Shown here in pieces: positions 11,766 through 23,131 of a stretch of 64,000 bases of DNA. A program made the translations under genes and the position numbers. This stretch comes from Symbiodinium natans (lineage: Eukaryota > Sar > Dinophyceae > Suessiales > Symbiodiniaceae). Positions within the stretch are counted from its first letter, which is position 1, and each line of letters begins with the position of its first letter. The notes under the pieces were generated by a model that saw nothing but the letters and a program-made list of their open reading frames with translations, searched no databases and had not been told where the DNA came from. The DNA is taken from the NCBI GenBank assembly GCA_905221605.1, contig CAJNDS010000125.1, positions 162,501 to 226,500 of the forward strand. The letters run 5' to 3'.

Positions 11766-12045
11766 TAGGGTTTAGGGTTTAGGGTTTAGGGTTTAGGGTT
11801 TGGGGTTTAGGGTTTAGGGTTTAGGGTTTAGGGTTTAGGGTTTAGGGTTTAGGGTTTAGGGTTTAGGGTTTAGGGTTTCGGGTTTAGGGTTTAAGGTTTC
11901 GGGTTTAGGGTTTAGGGTTGTTTGGGGTTTAGGGTTTAGGGTTTAGGGTTTAGGGTTGTTTGGGGTTTAGGGTTGTTTGGGGTTTAGGGTTTTTTGGGGT
12001 TCAGGGTTTATGGGTTTTGGGGTTTGGGGTTTGCAGGGTTTAAGG
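11766..12045 (+). repeat. Long TTTAGGG array
   Basis: Nearly uninterrupted TTTAGGG for about 140 bp, then degenerating units with TTGTTTGGGG interruptions. It lies directly upstream (plus-strand sense) of unique sequence and just beyond the exon-like block at 11,667-11,726. Confidence 0.85.
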
Positions 12046-12282
12046 CTTGCAGGGTATTTTGGCGCATACATTTCCGGCCGGTTCGGACTATGTCTGTCGG
12101 ATTCTCTATGCTTGCATACTAGAGCAACCCTGGCCGTCATGTCAGGCTTATGCGTATGGGCCTGAACCCATTACTGAATCTTCAGAGCTTGGGGCGCACG
12201 ATGTGTATGCATTGGGGAGTTTGGTTTGGGTTTCAGGTTTAGGGTTTCGGGTTTGGGGTTTGGTTTTGGGGCCGGGGTCCAC

Positions 12283-12345
12283 AGCTTTCAGGAGGAGGGC
12301 TGGGGACCGCGCGAGCTCCGTCGCCAGACGCTTGTCGGTTTGTGC
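12283..12345 (-). CDS. Exon-like block (AQTDKRLATELARSPALLLK...)
   Basis: Acceptor AACGCCAG|GCA, 21 codons in phase 0 (AQTDKRLATELARSPALLLK then A), donor GCT|GTGGAC. Amphipathic helix pattern. Confidence 0.45.
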
Positions 12346-13669
12346 CTGGCGTTTGAAGTGCTTAGGGTTGAGGGTTTAGGGCTTAGGGTTGGGGGGGGGG
12401 GCCTTCAAGGACGTCAGCCCTCAGAACTTGATGGGGTGTAAGGGTGGGTAACTCTATAAGCTGCCGAAAGCCAAGTCGTCCCTGCGAAGAGAGAATGGAG
12501 GTTTTCCAAAATCTAAAGAGGGGCAAAAACAAAAGACCCCCCCCCAGGCTCTCCGTCAAGATGTGGTAGATGGTGCAGTACAAGGTTCACGGTTTCAGGG
12601 GCTAGGGTGATAGGGTGTAGCGTTATGGGGTGTAAGGCCTTGGGGGGTTTGGAAAATCGCCGAACCCCCAAACCCTAAACCTAAACCCTAAAGCCGAAAC
12701 CCTAAAGCCGAAACCTAAACCCGAAGCCCCAAACCCGACAACAAGGCCGAACCGCAACCAAACCCTGAACTCCCGCGAAGCCCTCAGCTAGCCAACCTAA
12801 GCCCAACAGCCTAAACCCTCATGAGCTCAAAGGGTTTTTTGTGGTTTAGGGTTTAGGGTTTAGGGTTTAGGGTTTAGGGTTTAGGATTTAGGGTTTAGGG
12901 TTTAGGGTTTAGGGTTTGAGGATTGATCCTCAAATCCGAAACCCTACCTGGACTCAAGAAGCCCACGGTGCCTTGAGCACTTCCAGCTCGTGCACCAGGC
13001 CTCTAGGCTGTTTAGGGTGGACTGGCATCCTGGACCCGAAACCCTAAACCCTAAACCCTAAACCCCAAACCCTAAACCCTAAACCCTACCAATACTATAA
13101 ACTCTAAACCTGGCGATGTTGGGCTCTCAAAGTTCGGGGTTCCGAGGGGCGCTTTTTGGCTGGGTTTGTAGCTTGGGTTAGGTTTTAGGGTTTAGGGTTT
13201 CGGGTTTAGGAGGTCTAGGGTTCCCAAGCTCAGGCGCCTAGGGCTTTAGGGCTTCAGGGGTTCAGGGGTGTGCAGAGGTGTAGGTGCGCTTCTCCGGTCA
13301 AAACAGCAAACCCTAAACCCTAAAGCCTACACCGCCCACGAAAGCCGACGGAACCCCACAAGAACTGTCGCAAACAAAGTCCCGTATTCCTTGTCTTGAC
13401 AGCCCTGTGAACCCGAAACCCGAAAAGGCCTAAACCTCAGATAGGGTCATCGAGCTCCACAAGCAGCTGAAATCTCACAAGAATCCCTAACCCAGCAGTC
13501 CCCAGCCTGGAACCAAGAGCCCTTAAGCCCTTCGTTCGGCCCTGAACCCTAAAAAAGGGCCTTCACAATTGGAATAGGGTTTCGGGGGTTATTAAGAGTA
13601 TAATTGTAAAGGAATAAAGGGACTATTTATTCCGATCCCAGTAGTATATAAACCCTTCAGCCTACCCTT

Positions 13670-13795
13670 CAGCAAAAAGAGCATCACAGACGACTTCGTC
13701 CAGGGGGCGCCCATCCGTTTCAAGGCGCCGGGTGGAAGAATACCTACCGGCGGGCTCTCCGAGTTTCAGCAGTTGAGTGCTGAAGGATATGAGTT
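13670..13795 (-). CDS. Ambiguous coding block, open on both strands
   Basis: Minus strand reads LLKLGEPAGRYSSTRRLETD and continues RPLDEVVCDAL. The plus strand is also open (DDFVQGAPIRFKAPGGRIPT). Both look protein-like. I favour minus because the neighbouring blocks lie there, but this is not settled. Confidence 0.3.
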
Positions 13796-13951
13796 TGGAG
13801 CTTCAGGGTACAGGGTTTAGGGCTTAGAGCTCTCCAGGTCGGTGCTTAAGGTCTGTGGTTTAGGGTTTAGGGTTCGAGCTTCGAGTTTAGGGTTTAGGGT
13901 TAGAGCTTCGGGTCGAGGGTTTTGAAACCCAGTTGTTGACCCTCCGATGAC

Positions 13952-14016
13952 TTGCCACGAAGGGGCTTCAGCTTGTCGTCAAGGCCGCAGTAGGGGCAGG
14001 AGTGGCAGTAGAGCTC
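13952..14016 (-). CDS. Cys-motif exon (ELYCHSCPYCG...)
   Basis: Acceptor CTTGCTCCAG|GAG, 21 codons plus 2 nt, donor AA|GTCATC. Reads ELYCHSCPYCGLDDKLKPLR. The C-x2-C-x2-C spacing suggests a small metal-binding knuckle. A related block, also starting ELYC, lies at 15,400, so the module is repeated within the split gene. Zinc binding is inferred, not shown. Confidence 0.5.
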
Positions 14017-14441
14017 CTGGAGCAAGGGCCAAGAAGGTTCGGAGTGTGATCAAAAACTGAACCCTGAACCCTCAACCCTAAACTCTGAACTCTCTGAAAC
14101 TGTTACACCCTCAACCCCTAAACCCAAAACCCTAAAACCTAAAACCTTGCAGGTTGGGAGTGGGACGAAAAGGTGAATCTGAACCCTCAACCCTAAACTC
14201 TGATCTCTCAACATAAGCCCTGAGCCCTGCCACTGTTACACCCTGAACCCAGACCCTAAAAACCCTAAAATCTGAAATAAACCCTAAAACCGAAAACCTT
14301 CAACCTTAAAACCCTAAAGCCTTAAACCCAAGGCCTCCACATTGGGCTGGGAGCTCAGCGAGGGATGGTACGCACAGCTGCCATCCGTGAGCCTGCTCTT
14401 ATTCTGGGATTTTGTTTTTGTTGGGGGAGGGCTGGGGGAGG

Positions 14442-14442
<1 letters not shown>

Positions 14443-14474
<32 letters not shown>

Positions 14475-14586
14475 AAATAGTGCATATGAAGTATATAGGA
14501 TATATAGGATGTATATATATATATATAGATATATAGAGTAGGTATATACAGGGTATATACATATACATATATATACATATATATAA
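14443..14586. repeat. Poly-G run next to an AT-rich TA repeat tract
   Basis: A run of about 31 G at 14,443-14,473 is followed by about 110 bp dominated by TATA, GTATA and CATATA units. Reading frames across it (poly-Pro, Tyr/Ile-rich) are artefacts. Confidence 0.85.
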
Positions 14587-15404
14587 GGCATATTTTGTGG
14601 CTTTACAACGCTTTAGGCTTCTAGGGCTTTTTGTGCTTCAACAGACCCAAACTCCCAGCAAGAACCCAAGACAACGATGAAGTTCCTAAGTTTGTGATTA
14701 GGTTGAGGGGTTTCAGGGTTTAGGGTTTAGGGATATAGGGTTCTATCACCCAAGCCCTGGCCCTCACACTTCGCCCCCAAAGCTAATACCAAAAAACCCT
14801 AAACCCTCAACCCTAAACCCTAAACCCGAAACCCTAAACCCTAAACCCGAAACCCTAAACCCTAAACCCCAAACCCTAAACCCGAAACCCTAAACCCTAC
14901 CTTCCCACTTTCACCAGCCTGCACATCTCCCCGCACAGTGGGCCGTGGCAACCCTGGCGTTTTTGGAGACCGGCGCTTGACGCTTCTTCTCTCTTGGGCC
15001 AGGGAGATCTCTTGGGCCAGGGGGATGTTAGGGTTTAAGGTTTCGGGTTTAGGGTGTGTTGGGGTTTAGGGTTCAGGGTCTAGGGTTTTAGGTTTACGTT
15101 GGGGCTTTGAAGCCCGCCCTCCTGGACCAACAACCGTCTGAGCCTCTACTTATTTTCCTGCTCATCTCACGAATTTTACTGACCTAACCTATACTCACCA
15201 TAGTAGACTTAATACATCCCCCGCCCCAATGACCCTGGAGGTGTGCTTGGCAAACGTGCACTTCATAAGACTAAACCTTAAACCCTAGACCCTAAACCCT
15301 AAACCCTAAATCCTAAACCCTAAACCCTAAACCCTAAACCCTCTAGGGTTTGTGGTTTCTGGGTTCTACCCAAGCCCTCAAAACCTGAACCCGGCCCCCT
15401 CCCC

Positions 15405-15474
15405 CCCAATGGGAGCCAGGGGAGCCCCGTCGCTGATGGTGCAGTTCTGGCAGTAGAGCTCAGCCACATCGGCC
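15405..15474 (-). CDS. Cys-motif exon (ADVAELYCQNC...)
   Basis: Acceptor AAAACAG|G followed by ADVAELYCQNCTISDGAPLA. It shares ELYC-x2-C with the block at 13,952. Phase-2 entry. The 3' end is uncertain (frame open to about 15,400). A G-homopolymer starts just upstream on the minus strand. Confidence 0.45.
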
Positions 15475-16069
15475 CTGTTTTGGGGGGGGGGGGGGGGGGG
15501 GGGTTTTAGGGTTTAGGGTTTAGGGTTTAGGGTTTAGGGTTTAGGGTTTAGGGTTTAGGGTTCTAGGGTTTAGGGTTTAGGCTTTAGGGTCTAGGGCTTA
15601 GGGTCTTTTGGGTTTAGGGTCTTTTGGGTTTAGGGTCTTTTGGGCTTAGGGTTCTAGGGTTTAGGGATTTTAGGGTTTAGGGTTTTCAAGTTTTAGGGTT
15701 TTTGTAGGGTCTTTGGGTTTTGGGGTCAGGGAAACCCTAAACCCTGCTTGGGTTTAGGGTCTTTATATAGGGTTTAGGGTCTTTAGGACTTTTGAATTTA
15801 AATGTGGGGTCTTTGGGGCTTATGGTTTAGGGCTCTTAAATTCTAAATATGGGGGCTTAGGGTGTAAGGTTTTCGGGCTTAGTTTTTGTAACGGTTTAGG
15901 GCTTTTAGGTTTGGGGATAGGGTTTTAGGGGTTAGGATTTTAGGGGCTAGGGCTTTAGGGTTTCGGGTTTTGTGGGTTAGGGCTTCAGGGTTTAGGTTTT
16001 GGGTTTTCGGGTTTTTGGGTTGTCGTTGGGGTTAGGGTTTAGCCACCAAAGCCCAGAAAGTGACGGCGC

Positions 16070-16159
16070 CCGGAATAAGCCGCCGTATGCGGAGATGCTT
16101 CTGCTTCGGCGCCGCCGGGCCAGGATACGCGGCCATACGATCGGCAGCTAGTTTCGCTT
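16070..16159 (-). CDS. Exon, unknown family (AKLAADRMAAYPGPAAPKQK...)
   Basis: 29 codons, entered in phase 1 (2 nt AA after acceptor AATAG) and left in phase 1 before GC (CCG G|GC). Reads AKLAADRMAAYPGPAAPKQK and continues with a basic stretch. Its entry phase fits the exit phase of the exon at 16,296-16,382, so the two can be joined across a 136-nt GC-AG intron. Confidence 0.5.
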
Positions 16160-16295
16160 CTATTGCCAGAGAGAATGCCCCGAAGACTCTGAAACCTAAA
16201 CCGTCAAACTTCGGATCTTTGGGGCGTAAAGTTTTTTCGGCTCAGGCGTGGCTTCTGCCCATAGACCCAAACCTACCTCCCAAACTACAGGGGGC

Positions 16296-16382
16296 CCCAC
16301 TTCGATGTCGACGTGGGCCAGTAGACGCATCGGCCGTCCTTCCCGATGGGAAGCTTCTCCGTGATACCGCGAGGGTGTTTGG
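16296..16382 (-). CDS. Exon, unknown family (KHPRGITEKLPIGKDGRCVY...)
   Basis: Acceptor CAACAG|CC, 28 codons, GC donor G|GC in phase 1. Reads KHPRGITEKLPIGKDGRCVY and continues WPTSTSKW. The plus strand also has a 113-codon frame across both blocks (16,060-16,401), but the minus reading has compatible splice phases and a better composition. Confidence 0.5.
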
Positions 16383-16875
16383 CTGTTGGGCTTTGGGTTG
16401 AATAAACCTCACCCGTCATACAAACTCCTCGCCTTTCCTCTTAGTGAGGCTACGAGTTTTAGAGCCCCACCTCCATGTGAAATGCCGCGGCCGGCGCGCG
16501 CAGTTTAGGGGGTTGTAAACGGCTTCAGGGCTGCTTTGCTTCGAGTCCTATGACTTTCGCCGTCCTGCAGCCGCAAGCCTCCTCAAGTTTCAAGCCTGAA
16601 CCCAAAACCCTCTCACCTCACGGCCATAACCATAACTGATCAGTTCTAGGGGTAGATATGGGGCTTCCTACCGCGTTTAAGGGTCCCTGCAAGGGGATCC
16701 TCTTCTATTGGTGGGGGTATAAAGGGGGTACAGCCTTCTTCGCGGCACTCTGAACCCGGCTCCTGCCTGCCCCTGAATGTTCAAGTGACCCCCCCCCCCG
16801 TCGGAACGGTTTAGGGCCTAGGGTTTAGGGTTGAGGGTTGAGGGTTTTGGGTTTAGGGCCCCCCCCCCCCCCCCC

Positions 16876-16956
16876 CCGGGGTTCCTCGGAACGCCCGCAC
16901 ATCGTGACACAGGCGTCGGTGTTGGTCCCCCGAGCGCCGAGCACGTGCCAGGGGCC
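16876..16956 (-). CDS. PLAT/LH2-like exon fragment
   Basis: Acceptor CTTGGCCCCCAG|GGC, then 27 codons that include GARGTNTDACVTMCG. The pattern G-x-G-T-x-T-D-A-x-V is characteristic of the first strands of PLAT/LH2 beta-sandwich domains, which bind lipids or protein partners. The block runs into a poly-G tract on its 3' side, so its donor cannot be placed. The rest of the domain was not found. Confidence 0.45.
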
Positions 16957-17099
16957 CTGGGGGCCAAGGGATTTCGAGATGTTTTAAGGTTTAGGGGTTT
17001 AGGGGGGTAGGGGGGAAACTCGGCTGTAGCAACGGTCGTATGAAGGTTGAGGATTTTGGGGGGGCGGCGTTTGTAAGGTTTAGGGTTCATGAGATACTT

Positions 17100-17820
17100 C
17101 GGGTTCTAGGAAGAAGTGATCACCTTGGGTTCAAGCAAGGGAACAAGAGCGGTGTTCGTGCTTCGCCAGCGTTCGTCTCATGACGAGTTAAACCTTATAG
17201 ATCGCACATCCTGGGCAAGTCGGGCTCGTTTGCCCGCGTGTTTTGTTGGTCATGAGTGGAAAGGCATGGGTTTTTTTGGCCATGCGACGTGCTAGTTCGC
17301 CGCATGGGAGGCACGTCTTCCAGAGGTTCTTTTCAACCAGATAATCTCGATGTTTTCGCGAGACGGGGATCGTGATTTTAGGCTAAGCCCCTGAACCCTA
17401 AACCCTAAACCCTAAACCCTTAGGGCAGAAAGCGCCAGCAAACGAGCCCGATGGAACGCAAAAGCCTGATCCCAAAGCTTGAAACCTACAACGCAGCCTT
17501 GCACACAATCGGCCAGCAACCCGACACTTCTTAAACCCCCAAAACCTGGGCAGTTAAACCCTAACCCCCCACCCACCCACCCCCAAAACCCCAAAACCCC
17601 AACACCCCAAAACCCCAAAACCCCAAACCCTAAAACACCCTAAAACACCCTAAACGGCTTACCCTAGTAGGGTTGAGGGTCGAGGGTTCAGGTGTGGAGG
17701 GCTGGGGATTGTTAGGGGTTGTAGTGTTTACGGCATCTTCCGCCTCGAGCACCAGGAGAGCCCAGCACCACTGGATCATTCCTCTGGCCCGAGCAACTTA
17801 GGGCCGTCTAAGAGTCTAGG
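17100..17820. other. Mostly unique spacer
   Basis: Mixed unique sequence and CCCCAAAA-type tracts (17,580-17,640). A possible minus-strand block near 17,745-17,780 reads WCWALLVLEAEDA after a CCAG, too weak to call. A TC dinucleotide run follows at 17,919-17,959. Confidence 0.35.
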
Positions 17821-17918
17821 GGTTTGGGGTTTAGGGTTTAGATTTAGGGTTTACGGGCCTCTTTGCTTCTTTGTGCGCACGTAACTCTCCCCCTGCGGGG
17901 AGGGCCGGCCGAAGGCGT

Positions 17919-17959
<41 letters not shown>
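17919..17959. repeat. TC/GA dinucleotide microsatellite
   Basis: About 40 bp of uninterrupted TC followed by a few imperfect units. Confidence 0.9.
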
Positions 17960-17961
<2 letters not shown>

Positions 17962-19505
17962 CTCTCTTTCTCATGCGCAAAGCGTCTGCAGATCTAGACC
18001 ACTAGCCCAAACCTTACATGCTAGCCTGCAAATACCCTGAACCTCAAAACCCTCATTGCTAAAACCCCCGGTCCCGGAACCCGGAACCTCAAACTTGACA
18101 TCCCAAGTACGCCCAAACACCCTGAACACCCAAAACCCTAAACCCTAAACACCTCAAAATTCTAAACCTGAGGTGGCTCCGATACCCCTGAACCCAAAAG
18201 TCCTCAAAATCTTAAGCCCCAGAACCCTGCACCTCCACCATTCCTGGTATCCCTTCAAGATCAGAAGTTTGGTGGCCCCTTAAAACTAGCAGAGCCAGCT
18301 GAACATAAAACATGCGCGACAACGGCCTAGCGAAACTCCCGCCGACCCTACAATCAAAACTCAAAATCGTAACTACCAAGCCCAACATCCTAAACTCCCC
18401 TGAAGCCCAAGCCCTGAACTCCGGTACAACCACCGAAACCCCAAATCCTGAACCCTAAACCCTTTGAATCCTGAACCCTGAATCCTAAATCCCAAGCCAT
18501 CTAAACGCTAAACCCTAAACCCCAAACCCTAAACCCCAAACCCTAAGCCCTCAACCCTAAACCCTAAACCCAACTCTGGGTTCGTCCTGCGGGGCGGCAG
18601 GTCGAAGGGTTCAAGACTTCATCAGACCTCGGGGGGCGAGCGGCTGAAGAAAGGCGGTTTAACAACCATTCGGGGGCACACAAGGGAGGTTATTCTCGAA
18701 AAGCCGGGACCCCTAAACCCTAAACCCTTAACCCTAAAGCCTAAATCTTTTAGGGTTCAGGGTTTAGGGTCCTGAAGAGCCATGGGAAGGTGTTTTGGGT
18801 AAACTAAACCCATGGGTTTAGGGTTTGATTCGGGTTTAGGGTTTAACATGCTACCCGAAGGTTCATGGTATCTATAGCGACAGCTGGTTTGCAGGGCAAC
18901 TGTACGTTTACAACCTTGTTTGGGGTACGTACTTGGCCTGAAGTGGCGTTTGGGGTTTGGGGTTTAGGGTTTAGGGCTTCCCTAACCCTAAACCCTAAAC
19001 CCTAAACCCTAAACCCTAAACCCTAAACCCTAAACCCTAAACAATCCTAAACACCCCAAGTGGCCTATAAGCCCTAGAGATGCCAGGCGCCCGAGCGTCA
19101 AGGAAAGCTGCCGGAGGCCAGCGGTCCCCAGCTTGTGAGCCCCGGCTGTGAAAAGGGGCTGCGGAGGCGAACCCGATACCACCTATAAGGGGTTTGGGGG
19201 TGTAGGGTTTAGGGTTTAGGGCTAAGGTTAGGGTTTCAGGCTTCGGGTTTAGGGTTTAGGGTTAGGGTTTACGTAGGGTTTAGGGTTCGGGTTTAGGGCT
19301 GAGGGCTTAGGGTTCTAAACCCCCTAAACCCCCTGAACCCTCTGAAGCCTGCACCCTGAACCACCATCCGTCCTTCATCCATGAGCCCTGCATGCTGAAC
19401 CCCTTCTCCTGAACATGTTTTTTTAGGGGGGATTAGGGGTTTCTACTGTTGTCCCTTTACAAATTCACTATCACAACCAAACGCAGACTTCAAGAAAGTC
19501 TTCGG

Positions 19506-19606
19506 GGTTTGGGGTTTAGGGTTTAGGGTTTAGGGTTTAGGGTTTAGGGTTTAGGGTTTAGGGTTTAGGGTTTAGGGTTTAGGGTTTAGGGTTTAGGGTT
19601 TAGGGT
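19506..19606 (+). repeat. TTTAGGG array facing a CCCTAAA array
   Basis: About 14 G-strand heptamers. After about 105 bp of unique sequence a C-strand array follows (19,712-20,020), so the two face each other as a large inverted pair. Confidence 0.9.
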
Positions 19607-19711
19607 AAAGGATCAGCCCCCCCTTGTCAGAAACCCGGTCGAAACAATCACAGGGACCACGTTAGGAGCATGTTCAGAGACTCTGCGACGCAAAACCTTG
19701 CAGGCTTAGTA

Positions 19712-20020
19712 ACCCAAACCCTAAACCCTAAACCCTAAACCCTAAACCCTAAACCCTAAACCCTAAACCCTAAACCCTAAACCCTAAACCCTAAACCCTA
19801 AACCCTAAACCCTAAACCCTAAACCCTAAACCCTAAACCCTAAACCCTAACCCAAAACCCTAAACCCTAAACCCCAAACCCTAAACCCTAAGCCCTAAGC
19901 CCTAAACCCTAAACCCTAAACCCTAAACCCTAAACCCTAAACCCTAAACCCTAAACCCTAAACCCTAAAACCCAAACCCTAAACCCTAAACCCGAAACCC
20001 GAAACCCTGAACCCCAAACC
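19712..20020 (-). repeat. Longest CCCTAAA array of the window
   Basis: About 300 bp of C-strand heptamers with few changes (CCCAAAA, CCCCAAA, CCCTAAG, CCCGAAA). It is the opposite orientation to the array at 19,506-19,606. Confidence 0.9.
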
Positions 20021-20094
20021 CTGAATCAGTGCCTCACCCAGCCCAAGGGCTGCCCAACTGCCATCCGTGGGGACCTTCACGGGGGTGGGGGTGA

Positions 20095-20232
20095 GGGTTT
20101 AGGGTTGAGGGTTGAGGGTTTAGGGTTTAGGGTTTAGGGTTTAGGGTTAGGGTTTAGGGTTTGGGGTTTGGGGTTTGGGGTTTGGGGTTTGGGGTTTGGG
20201 GTTTGGGGTTTGGGGTTTGGGGTTTGGGGTTG
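20095..20232 (+). repeat. TTTAGGG then homogeneous TTTGGGG array
   Basis: Begins with TTTAGGG/TTGAGGG units and ends with about ten identical TTTGGGG units, another case of one variant amplified as a block. Confidence 0.85.
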
Positions 20233-20239
20233 GTTCAGT

Positions 20240-22560
20240 GCAACCACAACCTAAACCTTAGACCCCAAACTCCAGCCCCAAAATACCCCAAAACCCCTTG
20301 ACCCTCACAGGTGTCTGCCCCGGCGCAAGTGCTTCCAGTCCGACGGAGCAGACAAGGCGGCCGAGAAGACTTACCAAGTCAAAAGAGCTTCCAAGTAAAG
20401 GCCCCACCTAAACCCCAAAGAACGAAAACCATGAACCCTGAAGCCAAAACCAAAAATCAGTTGAAACGTATTAGAGCCCCCGAAGGCCTTGGTTCCCAAC
20501 TAAGACTTACAAAACCATAAACCCTAAACCCTAAACCTGCGCAAACCCAAAAGCCTATCAGCACCTCAATAGGTCCTCTGGGCGCCCCGACCCCTCCGGA
20601 GCCCCCCAGGAGGCGCGCGAACTCGAAAGCCTCGACCGCCTCGGCCGGTTTAGGGCTTTGGGGGGTTTAGAGGTTGAGTTTACGCGCTTAGGGCTTTAGG
20701 GGCTTGGGGGTTTGGAGGTTTTGGGAATTTCGGGGTTTTGGATTTATAGGTATTTATGTATTTATAGGGCTCAGGGTTTAGGTTTTAGGGTTTAGAATCA
20801 GGTTTCAGGGATCTGGGGATTGATCCAAAGTCGAACCCTACAACCCAAACCCCAAACCCTAAACACCTAAACCCTGTCGTGTATGTCGAAATAGCTAGGG
20901 TCATTCGGGAGTCAGACAGTTCCGGGAGGGCGCCAAAGCGCGCAGCTGCATCGCGCGCACGGCCCTGACAAAAAAAAAACCCTGTCGTGTGGGGCTAGGT
21001 GGATCATGTCATCTACGTCGAGACTTCATCTGAGGTTTTGAAGTGCGCTTGAACCCTTAACTCCTACACCCTCAGCCCTCCTAAACCCTTGAGGCCCCAA
21101 ACCTTAAACCCCTGAACCCCAAACCCCCCTAAACCCTAGAGGCTCCAAATCCTAAACCCTCAACTCCTACACCCGCGTATACCCCCGAACCCTCAAACCC
21201 TCAGCCCTAAACCCTACAACCCTAAACCCTAAAGCATAGCCCTACACCCTCCTCAATTCTCGAAGACTTCCTGGTTCCAGAGCCCCCAAACCCTTCCTTA
21301 ACCCTAACCTCCTAACCTTCAAAAGAAACGGTTCCAGAGGCCCCAAACCCTTAACCTCCTAACCTCCAAAACCCTCCAAAACCCTGGAGGCCCCAAACAC
21401 TAACCCTAAACCCAAGACTCTTAACTCCTAACCTCCTAAACCCTCAACCCTAAGCTCTAAACTCCTAGCCTCCTAAACCCTAAACCCTAAACCCTGAACT
21501 CCCAACCTCCTAAACCCTCCTAAACCCTAAACTCCTAAACCCTCCTTCAACCCTAAACCCTAATTCCTAAATCCTCCTAAACCCTAAATCCTCCTCAACC
21601 CTCAACCCTCAAACCCTCAAACCCTGAACCCTAAACCTTCAAGCCCTGGAGTGCCTCATTAAACTTCACATGCTTGCCCGTCGCAGTCTTCGGCCTGCAA
21701 CATGGCCAGGGCTGAGGGGGACGTTCGGGCTTGGTTTTGGGGGCTTAGGGGTTTAGGGGGTCTTAGGTTCAAGGGTTTAGGAGGGGTTTAGGAAGGGTTT
21801 AGGAGGGGTTTAGGGGTTTAGGGGTTTTGGGGTTTGGGGGTTTATGCAAGATGTCATCGGACGTCCCATGCGAGAAGAACGCAATAATTATCAACTGACT
21901 GCAGAAAAACTAAGAAATCACCGCCTTCGCTGCCTTAGGGGTTTAGGGTTTAGGGGTTTCGGGGTTTAGGGGTTTAGTGGTTTAGGGGATTAGGGCTTTA
22001 GGCTTGAGCGTTGACGGTTTGGGGTTGGGGGGTTTAGGGGCTGGGTAGGGTTTACGGTTAGGGCTTCTGGGTGGTTACGAACGTGGGGTTGTAAGCATAA
22101 AGATTTTGACCGGGATAGAGTCATTTCGGGCACTTCTGATGTCTGATGAATTTAGTATTAACCCTACTTGGAGGTTCATGGTACTTCTGAAGTACAGCTA
22201 TAATTGGTTTCGACAAGTACCATGAACCTCCAAGTACGGCTTCGTTCTACACCGTACACATAAGCTTCACGTCCACTAAACTAGGTGTCGATTTCAACAG
22301 TCCCCAACAGTATTTATAAATAGGGCTCCTCACAATGAACAATAATCGATACCTCTAAACCAAACCCACGTACGGCGCGTAGGCCGAGGCCCTTTGGGTC
22401 CCTAAACTTCCGGGGCTTTGGGCCAGCTTCAGAGCCTCCCTAAACCCCCGAAAAAAGGCTTGAGAAGCTTTGGGGATTCCCAAAACCCTAAACCCTAAAC
22501 CCTAAATCCTAAATCCTAAACCCTAAATCCTAAATCCTAAACCCTAAACCCTAAACCCTA
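20240..22560. other. Long stretch without a supported exon
   Basis: Dominated by degraded CCCTAAA-like text with CTCCTAAACC-type variants (21,040-21,650) and short G-strand tracts (21,730-22,060). A plus-strand frame at 20,311-20,520 is open for 69 codons but has no other support. The inverted repeat at 22,165 is the only clear structure. Confidence 0.4.
22165..22236. repeat. Perfect 22-bp inverted repeat (hairpin), dispersed family
   Basis: Arms 22,165-22,186 and 22,215-22,236 are exact reverse complements (TACTTGGAGGTTCATGGTAC plus TT), with a 28-nt loop. A related sequence starting TACTTGGAGGTTCATGG lies at 53,111, and a weaker one (AGGTTCATGGTA with a similar continuation) at about 18,859. 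This looks like a MITE-type or foldback repeat. Confidence 0.75.
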
Positions 22561-23060
22561 AACCCCCCGCGTCAGCTCTTCGCCTTGCGGAGGAAGACGA
22601 AGACGGCGAGGAAGATAGCGCCTTCTCCCGCTTCGTCGGGGCTTGCTGTGCGTGTTGGGGGTTGGTGGGGCAGGGGAGGTTCAGGGGTGCAGGCTTCTGG
22701 GTTTGGGGTTCTTAGGGTTCTTTTGGGCTTTCGGGCCTTTAGGGGCTTTAGGGTTTTGTGCGCGCAGGTTTAGGAGGGGAGGGGAGGGCCAAAGGCCAAA
22801 CAGGCAATTTTGGGAACCCGGGGCCGTGGGCGCCAAACACACAATAGACCCTAGACCGTGGAGTTTTGTACACCAACGGCTTCCGAGATTCCAAAATCAA
22901 AAAGCTGCGAGACGTGATAGGCAGGTTCAGGGGTTTAGGCTGTAGAGCTTAGGGTTGCGGGTTCAGGGTTTAATTAGGGTGTAATTCAGGTTCAGGGTTG
23001 AGGGTTTGGAGACCTTTCACATTCTGGGGAGTTTGAGGGGCCGACACAAGCTGGGTCAAC

Positions 23061-23131
23061 TTGGAATCCCTCTCCAGGTCGCCTCAATCACATGCTGCGG
23101 GTCCATCACTGCCCTCTCACGGCGGAATTGC
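23061..23131 (-). CDS. Exon-like block (QFRRERAVMDPQHVIEATWR...)
   Basis: Acceptor CCCACGCAG|G, 23 codons (QFRRERAVMDPQHVIEATWR then GIP), donor A|GTTGAC. Phases are internally consistent. Family unknown. Confidence 0.4.

Noticed and set aside
14314-14591. Tyr/Ile-rich and poly-Pro minus-strand frames
   Set aside because: They read the TA repeat and the poly-G run.
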